Positions 45,927-55,239 of a stretch of DNA of 62,497 nt are shown piece after piece (position 1 is the first letter of the stretch; each line of letters begins with the position of its first letter). The notes under the pieces are model-generated. The model was not told the origin of the DNA. It saw nothing but the letters and a program-made list of their open reading frames with translations, and searched no databases. A program made the translations under genes and the position numbers. The stretch is from Gammaproteobacteria bacterium (GTDB lineage Bacteria > Pseudomonadota > Gammaproteobacteria > Pseudomonadales > Porticoccaceae): assembly GCA_016191205.1 (NCBI GenBank), contig JACPPB010000011.1:1-62497 (forward strand). Direction: 5' to 3'.

Positions 45927-47129
45927 CTAAAACGCATCCCCCGGCACTCGCACCCAGCCCTCCATCAGCACCCGGGCGCTGCGACTCATGATCGCCTTGG
46001 TCACCGTCCACTCGCCGTTCACCAGCTTCGCCTCGGCGCCGACCCGCAGGGTGCCGGACGGATGCCCGAAGCGCACCGAATTGCGCTCGCCACCGCCGGC
46101 CGCAAGGCTGACCAGCGTGCCGGGAACCGCGGCGGCGGTGCCGATGGCCACGGCAGCAGTACCCATCATGGCGTGATGCAGCTTGCCCATCGACATCGCG
46201 CGCACCAGCAGGTCGATATCGCCCGCGGCGATCTGCTTGCCGCTCGATGCCGGGTAGTCCTTCGGCTTGGCCACGAACGCGATTTTCGGCGTGTGCTGGC
46301 GCTTCAGCGCCTCTTCCGGCGTCGCGATGAGGCCCATGCGCAGCGCCCCGGCCACGCGGATCTTCTCGAAACGCTCGAGTTGCTGCGGATCGTTGTTGAT
46401 GGCCTCGCGCAACTCGGTGCCCGTGTAGCCGATGTCCTCGGCGTTGACGAACACAGTCGGGATGCCGGCGGTGATCATCGTTGCCTTGAAAGTGCCGACG
46501 CCCGGCACATCGAGGTCGTCGACCAGATTCCCGGTGGGAAACATCGAACCACCGCCCTCACCTTCCTCGGACGGATCGATGAATTCGAGCACGATCTCGG
46601 CGGCCGGGAAGGTCACGCCATCGAGCTCGAAATCGCCGATCTCCTGCACCTGCCCGTTGGTGACGGGTACATGGGCAATAATGGTTTTTCCGATGTTCGC
46701 CTGCCAGATACGCACGATGCTGGTGCCGTTTTGTGGCACACGCGCCGGATCGATCAGGCCTGCGTGGATCGCGAACGCGCCGGCCGCGGTGGACAGGTTG
46801 CCGCAGTTGCCGCTCCAGTCCACGAACGCCTTGTCGATCGACACCTGTCCGTAGAGATAGTCCACGTCGTGATCCGGCTGGGCACTCTTCGCGAGGATGA
46901 CGCACTTGCTGGTACTCGATGTCGCGCCGCCCATGCCGTCGATATGCGCGGCGTACGGATCCGGGCTGCCGATGACGCGCAGGAAGAGTTTGTCGCGTGC
47001 GTCACCCGGTACCCGGCAGCGCTCGGGCAGGTCCTGCATGCGGAAGAACACCCCTTTACTGGTACCGCCGCGCATGTAGGTCGCGGGAATTCTGATCTGG
47101 GGGCTTTTGATTTGAGGAGCGTGAGTCAT
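45927..47129 (-). CDS. prpF: 2-methylaconitate cis-trans isomerase PrpF
   Basis: A 400-residue isomerase that acts with AcnD in the 2-methylcitrate cycle. Family blocks are IPATYMRGGTSKGVFF, DGMGGATSSTSKCVIL (with catalytic Ser, Lys and Cys region) and DWSGNCGNLSTAAGAFA. The ATG at 47129 is preferred over one 11 codons upstream because similarity starts at PQIRIPATYM and the extension runs into an inserted repeat. It is the last gene of the prpBC-acnD-prpF operon, separated from acnD by a DUF559 gene. Confidence 0.95.
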   Translation of the reverse strand: MTHAPQIKSPQIRIPATYMRGGTSKGVFFRMQDLPERCRVPGDARDKLFLRVIGSPDPYAAHIDGMGGATSSTSKCVILAKSAQPDHDVDYLYGQVSIDKAFVDWSGNCGNLSTAAGAFAIHAGLIDPARVPQNGTSIVRIWQANIGKTIIAHVPVTNGQVQEIGDFELDGVTFPAAEIVLEFIDPSEEGEGGGSMFPTGNLVDDLDVPGVGTFKATMITAGIPTVFVNAEDIGYTGTELREAINNDPQQLERFEKIRVAGALRMGLIATPEEALKRQHTPKIAFVAKPKDYPASSGKQIAAGDIDLLVRAMSMGKLHHAMMGTAAVAIGTAAAVPGTLVSLAAGGGERNSVRFGHPSGTLRVGAEAKLVNGEWTVTKAIMSRSARVLMEGWVRVPGDAF

Positions 47130-47136
47130 CAGAGTC

Positions 47137-47532
47137 TCATCCAGTCGCGGAGCCATCATCACCCCTCTCCCCTTGCGGGAGAGGGGCCGGGGGAGAGGGG
47201 TTGCCGTCAGCGACAGCCACCCAAATCACTTCCAGCACGCTATCGGTGCTTTGCAAAATTTGATCGTTCCAGAAGCGCAAGACTTTGAAACCCTGGCTTA
47301 TCAGCCACGTATCACGCACTTGGTCATCCGCATTGTCGTTGTGCTGCCCGCCATCCGCCTCGACAATCACGCGGGCGCCGAAGTGGACAAAGTCCACCAC
47401 GTAAGGGCCGATTGGCTGCTGACGGCGAAATTTCTGGCCGTCGAGGCGATGGGCCCGCAGGTGCCGCCATAACAGTTGCTCGGCATCTGTCATGTTTTGG
47501 CGTAGGGTTTTGGCGAATTGTTGCTGGTCCAT
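47137..47532 (-). CDS. DUF559 endonuclease-like protein inserted in the prp operon
   Basis: A 131-residue DUF559 protein. The core FAKTLRQNMTDAEQLLWRHLRAHRLDGQKFRRQQPIGPYVVDFVHFGARVIVEADGGQH holds the restriction-endonuclease-like fold: Asp of VVDF, Glu of IVEADGGQH. It continues with TWLISQGFKVLRFWNDQI. The C-terminal tail SPPAPLPQGERG is encoded by the left flanking repeat. Function is unproven; DUF559 resembles Vsr-type very-short-patch endonucleases. It lies between acnD and prpF and is bordered by inverted repeats, so it looks like a mobile cassette. Confidence 0.86.
   Translation of the reverse strand: MDQQQFAKTLRQNMTDAEQLLWRHLRAHRLDGQKFRRQQPIGPYVVDFVHFGARVIVEADGGQHNDNADDQVRDTWLISQGFKVLRFWNDQILQSTDSVLEVIWVAVADGNPSPPAPLPQGERGDDGSATG
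47162..47200. repeat. left inverted repeat flanking the DUF559 gene
   Basis: A 39-bp pyrimidine/purine-alternating sequence that begins CCCCTCTCCCCTTGCGGGAG. It is identical to the reverse complement of the right repeat for its first 25 bp and differs by a few bases afterwards. It also forms internal hairpins, being itself built of CCCCTCTCCC/GGGAGAGGGG arms. Confidence 0.85.
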
Positions 47533-47555
47533 CGTGCCTGTCCTCGAAAGCCTCC

Positions 47556-47593
47556 CCCCTCTCCCCAACCCCTCTCCCGCAAGGGGAGAGGGG
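47556..47593. repeat. right inverted repeat flanking the DUF559 gene
   Basis: A 38-bp sequence ending GCAAGGGGAGAGGGG. Its reverse complement matches the left repeat. It is 24 bp upstream of the DUF559 start codon and 28 bp downstream of the acnD stop codon. Confidence 0.85.
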
Positions 47594-47620
47594 CTAAAGC
47601 GGTGCCCTCTTCCACGAGTT

Positions 47621-50227
47621 TCAGGCGGCGCTGCTCGATGCCAGGAAGTCCTGCGCAAAGCGCTGCAACACGCCGCCGGCTTCGTAGATCGACACCTCTT
47701 CCGCGGTATCGAGGCGGCAGGTCATCGGCACTTCGACGCGCTCGCCGCTCTTGCGGTGGATCACGAGCGTAACATCCGCGCGTGGTTTGCGCGCCCCGAT
47801 CACGTCGAAGGTTTCGGTGCCGTCGATGTTCAGCGTCTTGCGATTCACCCCCGGCTTGAACTCCAGCGGCAGCACGCCCATGCCGATGAGGTTGGTGCGA
47901 TGGATGCGCTCGAAGCCTTCGGCCGCGATCGCCTCGACGCCGGCCAAACGCACGCCTTTTGCCGCCCAGTCGCGGGACGATCCCTGACCGTAATCGGCGC
48001 CGGCAACGATGATCAGCGGCTGTTTGCGCTTCATGTAGGTTTCGATGGCTTCCCACATGCGCACGACTTTGCCCTCCGGCTCGATGCGCGCCAGCGACCC
48101 CCGCTTTACCTTGCCATCCACCACCGCCATTTCGTTGACGAGTTGTGGATTCGCGAAGGTCGCGCGCTGCGCGGTGAGGTGATCGCCGCGGTGGGTCGCG
48201 TAGGAATTGAAGTCCTCTTCGGGCAGGCCCATTTTGGCGAGGTATTCGCCGGCGGCACTGTTCGCCATGATCGCGTTCGACGGCGACAGGTGATCGGTGG
48301 TGATGTTGTCCGGCAACACCGCCAGTGGCCGCATACCCTTGAGCGTGCGCTCGCCGGCCAGCGCGCCCTCCCCCTCCTTGTCCCAATAGGGCGGGCGGCG
48401 GATGTAGGTGCTCTGCGGGCGCCAGTCGTACAGTGGGCTGATCCGCGTGGTGGCCGCGTCCCTGTGCTCGAACATCGGAATATAGACCTGGCGGAACTGC
48501 TCCGGTTTGACGCTGGCTTTGACGATGGCGTCGATCTCTTCGTCGGACGGCCAGAGGTCCTTCAACAAAATTGGTTTGCCGTTTTTGTCGGTACCGAACG
48601 AATCTTTTTCAATATCGAAGCGGATGGTGCCGGCGATGGCGTAAGCCACCACCAGCGGCGGCGAGGCCAGGAAAGCCTGCTTGGCATAGGGGTGAATGCG
48701 GCCGTCGAAGTTGCGATTGCCGGAGAGCACGGCGGTGGCGTAGAGGTCACGGTCGATGATTTCCTGCTGGATTTTCGGGTCCAGCGCGCCGCTCATGCCG
48801 TTGCAGGTAGTGCAGGCGAACGCCACGATGCCGAAGCCGAGTTGTTCCAGCTCCGCCGCGAGACCGGCTGCTTCCAGATACAGGGCCACGGTCCTGGAAC
48901 CCGGTGCCAGTGAGCTCTTCACCCAGGGCTTGCGGGTCAGACCCAGCCGGTTGGCGTTGCGCGCCAGCAGGCCGGCCGCAATGACGTTGCGCGGGTTGCT
49001 GGTGTTGGTGCAGCTGGTGATCGCGGCGATGATCACTGCGCCGTCCGGCATTTTGCCGGGTTCGTTTTCCACCACGCCGCTGATGCCCTTCGCAGCGAGA
49101 TCGCTGGTCGAAACGCGGGCGTGCGGGTTGGACGGCCCGGCCATGGTGCGCACCACGCTCGACAAATCGAACTTCAGCACGCGTTCATACTCGGCGGTCT
49201 TGAGGCTGTCGGACCAGAGGCCGGCCGCCTTGGCGTAGATCTCCACCAGTTTCACCTGAGCGTCTTCACGCCCGGTGAGCGTCAGATAGTCGAGGGTCTG
49301 CTGATCGATGGAAAACATCGCCGCGGTGGCGCCGTACTCCGGCGCCATGTTGGAGATGGTGGCGCGGTCGCCCAGGGTCAGCGCGCTGGCGCCCTCGCCG
49401 TAAAATTCCAGATAGGCCGACACGACCTTCGATTGGCGCAGGAACTCAGTCAGCGCCAGCACCACATCGGTGGCGGTGATGCCCGGCTGCGGCTTGCCGG
49501 TCAGCTCGACGCCGACGATCTCCGGCAGGCGCATCCAGGACGCGCGGCCCAGCATCACGCTCTCGGCTTCGAGGCCGCCGACACCGATGGCAATCACGCC
49601 CAGCGCATCGACGTGGGGCGTGTGGCTGTCGGTACCCACCAGCGTGTCCGGGAAGGCAACGCCGTCCTGGGCGTGAATCACCGGCGACATCTTCTCCAGA
49701 TTGATCTGGTGCATGATCCCGTTGCCCGGCGGAATCACCTCGACATTCTTGAACGCTTCCTTGGTCCAGTTGATGAAGTGGAAGCGGTCCTCGTTGCGGC
49801 GATCCTCGATGGCGCGGTTCTTCTCGAAGGCGTCCGGATCAAAGCCGCCGCACTCGACGGCCAGCGAGTGATCGACGATCAGCTGCACCGGCACCACCGG
49901 ATTCACCTTGGCCGGATCGCCGCCCATGTCGGCGATCGCATCGCGCAGACCGGCGAGGTCCACCAGCGCGGTCTGGCCCAGAATGTCGTGGCACACCACA
50001 CGCGCCGGGAACCAGGGAAAATCCAGATCACGCTTGCGCTCGATGAGCTGCTTGAGGGCGTCGGTCAGCAGCGCCGGATCGCAGCGGCGCACCAGATTCT
50101 CGGCATGCACGCGCGAGGTGTAGGGCAGCTTGGCGTAGGCGCCGGGCTGGATCGCATCGACCGCCGCGCGGGCGTCGAAGTAGTCCAGCTCGGTACCGGG
50201 AAGACGTTTGCGGAAGGCTGTGTTCAT
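47621..50227 (-). CDS. acnD: Fe/S-dependent 2-methylcitrate dehydratase AcnD
   Basis: An 868-residue aconitase-family enzyme that dehydrates 2-methylcitrate to 2-methylaconitate. The three cluster cysteines lie in ITSCTNTSNP and ACTTCNGMSG. VGTDSHTPHVDALGVIAIGVGGLEAE is the aconitase signature; GADYGQGSSRDWAAKGVRLAGVEAIAAEGFERIHRTNLIGMGVLPL is the swivel domain. Together with prpF it replaces PrpD. I use the ATG at 50227, four codons inside an earlier ATG. Upstream is a 14-bp tandem repeat, then prpC. Confidence 0.96.
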   Translation of the reverse strand: MNTAFRKRLPGTELDYFDARAAVDAIQPGAYAKLPYTSRVHAENLVRRCDPALLTDALKQLIERKRDLDFPWFPARVVCHDILGQTALVDLAGLRDAIADMGGDPAKVNPVVPVQLIVDHSLAVECGGFDPDAFEKNRAIEDRRNEDRFHFINWTKEAFKNVEVIPPGNGIMHQINLEKMSPVIHAQDGVAFPDTLVGTDSHTPHVDALGVIAIGVGGLEAESVMLGRASWMRLPEIVGVELTGKPQPGITATDVVLALTEFLRQSKVVSAYLEFYGEGASALTLGDRATISNMAPEYGATAAMFSIDQQTLDYLTLTGREDAQVKLVEIYAKAAGLWSDSLKTAEYERVLKFDLSSVVRTMAGPSNPHARVSTSDLAAKGISGVVENEPGKMPDGAVIIAAITSCTNTSNPRNVIAAGLLARNANRLGLTRKPWVKSSLAPGSRTVALYLEAAGLAAELEQLGFGIVAFACTTCNGMSGALDPKIQQEIIDRDLYATAVLSGNRNFDGRIHPYAKQAFLASPPLVVAYAIAGTIRFDIEKDSFGTDKNGKPILLKDLWPSDEEIDAIVKASVKPEQFRQVYIPMFEHRDAATTRISPLYDWRPQSTYIRRPPYWDKEGEGALAGERTLKGMRPLAVLPDNITTDHLSPSNAIMANSAAGEYLAKMGLPEEDFNSYATHRGDHLTAQRATFANPQLVNEMAVVDGKVKRGSLARIEPEGKVVRMWEAIETYMKRKQPLIIVAGADYGQGSSRDWAAKGVRLAGVEAIAAEGFERIHRTNLIGMGVLPLEFKPGVNRKTLNIDGTETFDVIGARKPRADVTLVIHRKSGERVEVPMTCRLDTAEEVSIYEAGGVLQRFAQDFLASSSAA

Positions 50228-50282
50228 GGCGTGGGGCATGGTCCGGTAGAGTTCAGGGAAAGCACCTTCGGTTCAAAAGCGC

Positions 50283-50324
50283 GTTCCGTCGGTTTGGTTC
50301 CGTTGATTTGGTTCCGTTGATTTG
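50283..50324. repeat. three tandem 14-bp repeats upstream of acnD
   Basis: The units GTTCCGTCGGTTTG, GTTCCGTTGATTTG and GTTCCGTTGATTTG lie head to tail, the last two identical. They are 56 bp before the acnD start, in the 185-bp prpC-acnD gap. Confidence 0.85.
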
Positions 50325-50412
50325 AAAGTACGGATCGTAAAAAGTGCGATCCGTTGGCAAACACTCACGGCCGCGCCGACGGAAGTCCGCCAGCGCGGCG
50401 AGGACATTGGTA

Positions 50413-51543
50413 TCAGCCGCGCTGATCGATGGGCACGACCTTGCGCGGGTCTTCCCCGACGTATTCGGCGCTCGGCCGGATGATGCGGTTGTCGGCGCGC
50501 TGCTCCATGACATGGGCCGCCCAGCCGGTGAGCCGCGACATCACGAAGATCGGCGTGAACAGCTTGGTGGGAATACCCATGAAGTGGTAGGCCGACGCAT
50601 GAAAGAAATCCGCGTTGCAGAACAGTTTCTTCTCGCGCCACATCACCGCTTCGCAGCGCACCGACACCGGGTAGAGCACGGTGTCGCCGACATCGGCGGC
50701 GAGCTTCTCCGCCCAGCTCTTGATGATGGCGTTGCGCGGGTCGGACTCTGCGTAGATCGCATGGCCGAAGCCCATGATCTTGTCCTTGCGCGCCAGCATG
50801 CCCAGCATTTCCTGCTCGGCATGATCGGGGCTGGTGAACTTCTCGATCATCTCCATGGCCGCCTCGTTGGCGCCGCCGTGGAGCGGGCCGCGCAGACTGC
50901 CGATCGCGCCGGTCACGCAGGAGTGCATGTCCGACAAGGTGGAGGCGCAGACGCGGGCGGTGAAGGTGGAGGCGTTGAATTCGTGCTCGGCGTACAGGAT
51001 GAGCGACACATTCATTACCCGCTCATGGAGCGCATTGGGCTTGCCGCCGCGCAGCATGTGCAGAAAGTGGGCGCCGATGGAATCGTCATCGGTCTCGGTA
51101 TCGATGCGCAGGTTGTCGTGGCTGAAGCGGTACCAGTAGCAGATGATCGACGGAAACACCGCCAGCATGCGATCGGTGGCGTCCTGCTGCTGCGAGAAAT
51201 CGGCCTCCGGCTCGATATTGCCCAGGAAGGAACAGCCGGTGCGCAGCACGTCCATGGGGTGCGCCGCGGCGGGGATGCGCTCCAGAACCTCCTTCAAAGT
51301 CTTGGGAAGTCCGCGCAACCCTTTGAGTTTACTCTTGTAGGTCGCCAGTTCCGCGGCATTGGGAAGATGGCCCTTGAGGATCAGGTGCGCCACCTCCTCG
51401 AACTGGCAGTGCTCCGCCAGATCCTTGACGTCGTAGCCCCGGTAGGTCAATCCGGAACCGGTCTTGCCGACGGTAGACAGCGCGGTCTTGCCCGCGATCT
51501 GGCCGCGCAGCCCGGCGCCCTCAAGCTTCTTCGCCATTGCCAT
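50413..51543 (-). CDS. prpC: 2-methylcitrate synthase PrpC
   Basis: A 376-residue citrate-synthase-fold enzyme that joins propionyl-CoA to oxaloacetate. TGSGLTYRGYDVKDLAEHCQFEEVAHLILKG opens the small-citrate-synthase family; PLHGGANEAAMEMIEKF and the MGFGHAIYAESDPRN segment give the two active-site His, and TKLFTPIFVMSRLTGWAAHVMEQ the C-terminal Asp/Arg region. Length fits PrpC, not the longer GltA. It is the second gene of the operon, about 50 bp after prpB. Confidence 0.96.
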   Translation of the reverse strand: MAMAKKLEGAGLRGQIAGKTALSTVGKTGSGLTYRGYDVKDLAEHCQFEEVAHLILKGHLPNAAELATYKSKLKGLRGLPKTLKEVLERIPAAAHPMDVLRTGCSFLGNIEPEADFSQQQDATDRMLAVFPSIICYWYRFSHDNLRIDTETDDDSIGAHFLHMLRGGKPNALHERVMNVSLILYAEHEFNASTFTARVCASTLSDMHSCVTGAIGSLRGPLHGGANEAAMEMIEKFTSPDHAEQEMLGMLARKDKIMGFGHAIYAESDPRNAIIKSWAEKLAADVGDTVLYPVSVRCEAVMWREKKLFCNADFFHASAYHFMGIPTKLFTPIFVMSRLTGWAAHVMEQRADNRIIRPSAEYVGEDPRKVVPIDQRG

Positions 51544-51594
51544 TGCTGATGTCCTCTCTGGTCTCTGGTGCTGGTTCAGGCGGCGTCGCGCCGG

Positions 51595-52485
51595 TTACTG
51601 GTTTTTACCCTGGGAAAACAGGGAATCGAGCTTCTCTTCGTAGGCGTGGTAATCAAGATAATCATAGAGTTCCATGCGGGTCTGCATAATATCCACTACA
51701 TCTTTCTGATCGCCGCGTTCGAGGATGTTGCGATACACCGTCTCCGCCGCGCGGTTCATGGCGCGAAACGCCGACAGCGGATACAGCACCAGATCGACAC
51801 CCCAGGCGCCCAGTTCGGCGCGATTGTAGAGCGGCGTCTGGCCGAACTCGGTGATGTTGGCGAGCAACGGCACGTCGATGGCGGCGGCAAAGGCCCGGTA
51901 GTGCGCCTCTTCGGTGATCGCTTCGGCAAAAATGCCGTCGGCGCCGGCGGCGACACAGGCCTGCGCCCGCTCGATCGCGCGCTCCAGACCTTCCTGGGCA
52001 AAGGCATCGGTGCGCGCCATGATGAAGAAATCCGCATCGGTGCGCGCATCGACCGCCGCCTTGACGCGATCCACCATCTCCTCCGGAGACACGATTTCCT
52101 TGTTCGGGCGATGACCGCAGCGTTTCTGCGCCACCTGGTCCTCGAGGTGCACCGCTGCCGCGCCGGCACGAATCATTTCGCGAATGGTGCGCGCGATATT
52201 GAAGGCGCCACCCCAGCCGGTGTCGATATCCACCAGCAACGGCAGCGCGCTGGCCGCCGTGATGCGGCGGACATCCTCGGTCACGTCGTTGAGCGAGGTC
52301 ATGCCCAGATCGGGCAGTCCGTGGGAGGCATTGGCGACCCCCGCCCCGGACAGATAAATGGCGCGGTGGCCGATCCGCTCGGCCATCATCGCGGTATAGG
52401 CATTGATGGTACCCACCACGGGGAGCGGGCGGTGCTGGGCAATGGCGCGGCGAAAGCGCGCGCCGGGAGAAACCGTCTGAGTCAT
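51595..52485 (-). CDS. prpB: 2-methylisocitrate lyase PrpB
   Basis: A 296-residue lyase of the isocitrate-lyase superfamily that splits methylisocitrate into pyruvate and succinate. [40 protein letters not shown] and the catalytic [13 protein letters not shown] segment (Cys of the KxCGH loop) are diagnostic, as is [17 protein letters not shown] start at the ATG at 52485. It opens the prp operon; no prpR or other operon regulator is next to it, since the upstream gene is hslV in the opposite direction. Confidence 0.95.
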   Translation of the reverse strand: MTQTVSPGARFRRAIAQHRPLPVVGTINAYTAMMAERIGHRAIYLSGAGVANASHGLPDLGMTSLNDVTEDVRRITAASALPLLVDIDTGWGGAFNIARTIREMIRAGAAAVHLEDQVAQKRCGHRPNKEIVSPEEMVDRVKAAVDARTDADFFIMARTDAFAQEGLERAIERAQACVAAGADGIFAEAITEEAHYRAFAAAIDVPLLANITEFGQTPLYNRAELGAWGVDLVLYPLSAFRAMNRAAETVYRNILERGDQKDVVDIMQTRMELYDYLDYHAYEEKLDSLFSQGKNQ

Positions 52486-52741
52486 GGTTGATCGCCTTGT
52501 CACCTCTGCGGCACCGGCCCTGACGAGCCCGCCCCGCTGAGTCTGCTCTGCTGATACACCTGGCACCGCTGGCCAGCCGCTACTGTCGCGCCCACCGCAG
52601 CGCCCGCGGACAGATTGCCGCCGGGCGCGCGTTGCCGTTCGGGACGCGCAATTTTGCCACTAAAGTGGCCGCCGCGCGACCGATCGCCGGCGCGGGTATT
52701 CCGTGCACCGCGACAACCGGGCGCCAGCCACCGTCCCGCGC

Positions 52742-52769
52742 ATTGAATTCTCCCCGCGCGCCCCAACAT
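52742..52769 (+). promoter_or_regulatory. candidate sigma-32 (heat-shock) promoter of hslVU
   Basis: ATTGAAT at 52742-52748 and CCCCAACAT at 52761-52769 are close to the sigma-32 consensus (TTGAA and CCCCATxT) with a 12-bp spacer. Transcription would start about 20-25 bp before the hslV GTG. AGGAG at 52784-52788 is the ribosome-binding site. The rest of the 313-bp prpB-hslV gap has a perfect 14-bp palindrome (GCCACTAAAGTGGC, 52656-52669) and nothing else I recognise. Confidence 0.5.
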
Positions 52770-52798
52770 CGACCGATTGAACCAGGAGACACGCAGCA

Positions 52799-53377
52799 GT
52801 GGAACAATATCGCGGCACCACCATTCTGTCCGTGCGACGCAACGGCCAGGTCGCCATCGGTGGCGACGGCCAGGTCACCCTCGGCAACACCGTCATGAAA
52901 GGCAACGCCCGCAAGGTGCGCCGACTCCACAACGGCAAGGTCATCGCAGGCTTTGCCGGCGGCACCGCCGACGCCTTCACCCTCTTCGAGCGCTTCGAGG
53001 CCAAATTGCAGGAACACCGCGGCAACCTGGTGCGCGCCGCCGTCGAACTCGCCCGCGACTGGCGCACCGACCGCATGCTGCGCCGCCTCGAAGCCTTGCT
53101 GGCGGTGGCGGATCGCGAAGCCTCGCTGATCATCACCGGCAACGGCGATGTCATCGAGCCGGAAGACAACCTGATCGCCATCGGCTCCGGCGGACCCTTT
53201 GCCCAGGCCGCCGCGCGGGCGCTGCTCGACAATACCGAACTGGGTGCCTGCGACATCGTCGAGCGCGGCCTGCAGATCGCCGCCGACATCTGCATCTACA
53301 CCAACCACCATCGCACCATCGAGATGCTGGACACCGACGCCGCGCCCGCCGCTCGCCAGCCCCGCGACCAGCCCTGA
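52799..53377 (+). CDS. hslV: ATP-dependent protease subunit HslV
   Basis: A 192-residue proteasome-like peptidase of the HslUV complex. The catalytic Thr is exposed by removal of a six-residue leader: MEQYRG precedes [34 protein letters not shown] and [20 protein letters not shown] are typical, and [18 protein letters not shown] closes the core. The start is GTG at 52799 with AGGAG 10 bp upstream. hslU follows after 9 bp. Confidence 0.96.
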   Translation: MEQYRGTTILSVRRNGQVAIGGDGQVTLGNTVMKGNARKVRRLHNGKVIAGFAGGTADAFTLFERFEAKLQEHRGNLVRAAVELARDWRTDRMLRRLEALLAVADREASLIITGNGDVIEPEDNLIAIGSGGPFAQAAARALLDNTELGACDIVERGLQIAADICIYTNHHRTIEMLDTDAAPAARQPRDQP

Positions 53378-53386
53378 GAAACGTCC

Positions 53387-54721
53387 ATGTCTGAAATGAC
53401 TCCCCGCGAAATCGTCCACGAGCTGGACCGCCACATCATCGGCCAAGCCGCCGCCAAACGCGCGGTCGCCATCGCACTGCGCAACCGCTGGCGGCGCATG
53501 CAGGTGAACCCCGAGCTGCGCACCGAGATCACGCCCAAGAACATCCTCATGATCGGCCCCACCGGGGTCGGCAAGACCGAAATCGCGCGGCGGCTGGCAA
53601 AACTCGCCAACGCGCCTTTCATCAAGGTCGAAGCCACCAAGTTCACCGAGGTGGGCTATGTGGGCCGTGACGTGGAGTCCATCGTGCGCGACCTCGCCGA
53701 AACCGCCGTGAAGCTGCTGCGCGAACAGGAGGTGGCCCGAGTCGAACCGCGCGCGCGCGACGCCGCCGAGGAACGCATTCTCGATGCCCTGCTGACGCCG
53801 GCGCGCGCTGCCGAACCGGTTGCGGCAGAGCCGCGGGACTCCGGTACTCGGCAACTGTTTCGCAAGAAACTGCGCGAAGGCGATCTCGACGATCGCGAGA
53901 TCGAAATCGAAGTGAACGCCACGCCCGTCGGCGTCGAGATCATGGCGCCGCCCGGCATGGAGGAAATGACCAGCCAGTTGCAGAGCATGTTCGCCAACAT
54001 GGGCAGCGGACGCACCAAACGCCGCCGGCTTCCGGTGGCCAAGGCGCTCAAGCTGCTCACCGACGAAGAAGCCGCGAAACTGGTCAACGACGATGACATC
54101 AAGGCCCGCGCACTCGCCAACGCCGAGCAGAACGGCATCGTCTTCATCGACGAGATCGACAAGGTGGCGCGGCGCGGCGAAGTCTCGGGCTCGGACGTAT
54201 CGCGCGAAGGTGTGCAGCGCGATCTGCTGCCGCTGATCGAAGGCTGCACCGTGTCCACCAAGTTCGGCATGATCCGCACCGACCACATCCTGTTCATCGC
54301 CTCCGGCGCGTTTCACTTCTCGAAACCCTCGGACCTGATCCCGGAACTCCAGGGCCGCCTGCCGATCCGCGTCGAACTCGAATCCCTCACCGCCCTGGAC
54401 TTCGGCCGCATCCTCACCGAACCCCACGCGTCGCTCACCGAACAGTACCGGGAGCTGCTCGCCACCGAAGGCCTCAACATCGAATTCACCGAGGACGGCA
54501 TCCGCCGCATCGCCGAGATCGCCTTCGAGGTCAACGAGCGCACCGAAAACATCGGCGCGCGGCGGCTCCACACCGTGATGGAACGCCTGCTGGAAGAACT
54601 CTCCTTCGATGCCGGCGATCTGGCCTCGCAGAGCGCCCACCCGGTCATCGACGCCGCCTTTGTCGACGATCACCTCGCCTCCCTCGCCCGCGACCAGGAC
54701 CTGTCGCGCTTCATCCTGTGA
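53387..54721 (+). CDS. hslU: HslUV ATPase subunit HslU
   Basis: A 444-residue AAA+ unfoldase. [34 protein letters not shown] opens the protein; Walker A is [13 protein letters not shown] near residue 60, Walker [15 protein letters not shown] near 250. The intermediate domain (about 110-230) contains [17 protein letters not shown]. The C-terminal tail ends DLSRFIL, the short peptide that docks into HslV. It forms an operon with hslV and a DUF971 gene. Confidence 0.97.
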   Translation: MSEMTPREIVHELDRHIIGQAAAKRAVAIALRNRWRRMQVNPELRTEITPKNILMIGPTGVGKTEIARRLAKLANAPFIKVEATKFTEVGYVGRDVESIVRDLAETAVKLLREQEVARVEPRARDAAEERILDALLTPARAAEPVAAEPRDSGTRQLFRKKLREGDLDDREIEIEVNATPVGVEIMAPPGMEEMTSQLQSMFANMGSGRTKRRRLPVAKALKLLTDEEAAKLVNDDDIKARALANAEQNGIVFIDEIDKVARRGEVSGSDVSREGVQRDLLPLIEGCTVSTKFGMIRTDHILFIASGAFHFSKPSDLIPELQGRLPIRVELESLTALDFGRILTEPHASLTEQYRELLATEGLNIEFTEDGIRRIAEIAFEVNERTENIGARRLHTVMERLLEELSFDAGDLASQSAHPVIDAAFVDDHLASLARDQDLSRFIL

Positions 54722-54743
54722 CCCGGGTCGGAACCCTGCCCTT

Positions 54744-55130
54744 ATGACGCCACAACGCGTACGCCTCGACAAAGCCACCGGCAGCCTCGAACTGCACTAT
54801 GCCGACGGCGTGATCGCGCTGCTGTCCGGCGAATACCTGCGTGTCCAGTCGCCCAGCGCCGAAGTGCGCGGCCACGGCCCGGGCGAGGAAGTGCTCCAGT
54901 ACGGCAAGAAAAACGTGAAAGTCGCGCATATCGAAGCGTCCGGCCACTACGCCCTGCATCTGCACTTCGACGACGGCCACAACACCGGCATCTACAGCTG
55001 GGAGTATCTGCGCCACCTCTGGGACAACCGCGAACACATCTGGCAGGAATACCTCAACAAACTCCACCGCGCCGGCCGCAGCCGCGACCCGGAAGTGCAG
55101 GTGGTGCGGTTTGTTGTGCCGGGGGAGTGA
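54744..55130 (+). CDS. DUF971 / gamma-butyrobetaine hydroxylase-like N-terminal domain protein
   Basis: A 128-residue protein with the DUF971 fold: LELHYADGVIALLSGEYLRVQSPSAEVRGHG and HIEASGHYALHLHFDDGHNTGIYSWEYLRHLWD. This small domain is also found at the N-terminus of gamma-butyrobetaine hydroxylases, but no dioxygenase domain is present here. It commonly follows hslVU in gammaproteobacteria; function is unknown. The ATG at 54744 is 22 bp after hslU. Confidence 0.86.
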   Translation: MTPQRVRLDKATGSLELHYADGVIALLSGEYLRVQSPSAEVRGHGPGEEVLQYGKKNVKVAHIEASGHYALHLHFDDGHNTGIYSWEYLRHLWDNREHIWQEYLNKLHRAGRSRDPEVQVVRFVVPGE

Positions 55131-55239
55131 GATTGCCCCAGCAGGTTGGGAAGTGTATCTTCGGCACGAACGCAAGCCTACGCGCGGCCTCGCTCAGGTT
55201 CCTGTCGGAAATCCCTGAGACCCAATAAGGAAGCGAAGA

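Noticed and set aside
47162-47593. CRISPR array suggested by the CCCCTCTCCCC repeats around 47.2-47.6 kb.
   Set aside because: There are only two copies, in inverted orientation, with a DUF559 gene between; no spacers or cas genes.
52561-52577. Possible sigma-54 promoter (TGGCAC followed by GGCC).
   Set aside because: The second element lacks the TTGC pattern at the required spacing, and it points towards hslV instead of prpB.
52580-54778. 732-codon open frame on the minus strand across hslV and hslU.
   Set aside because: hslV and hslU are unmistakable on the plus strand; the antisense frame is a GC-driven shadow.
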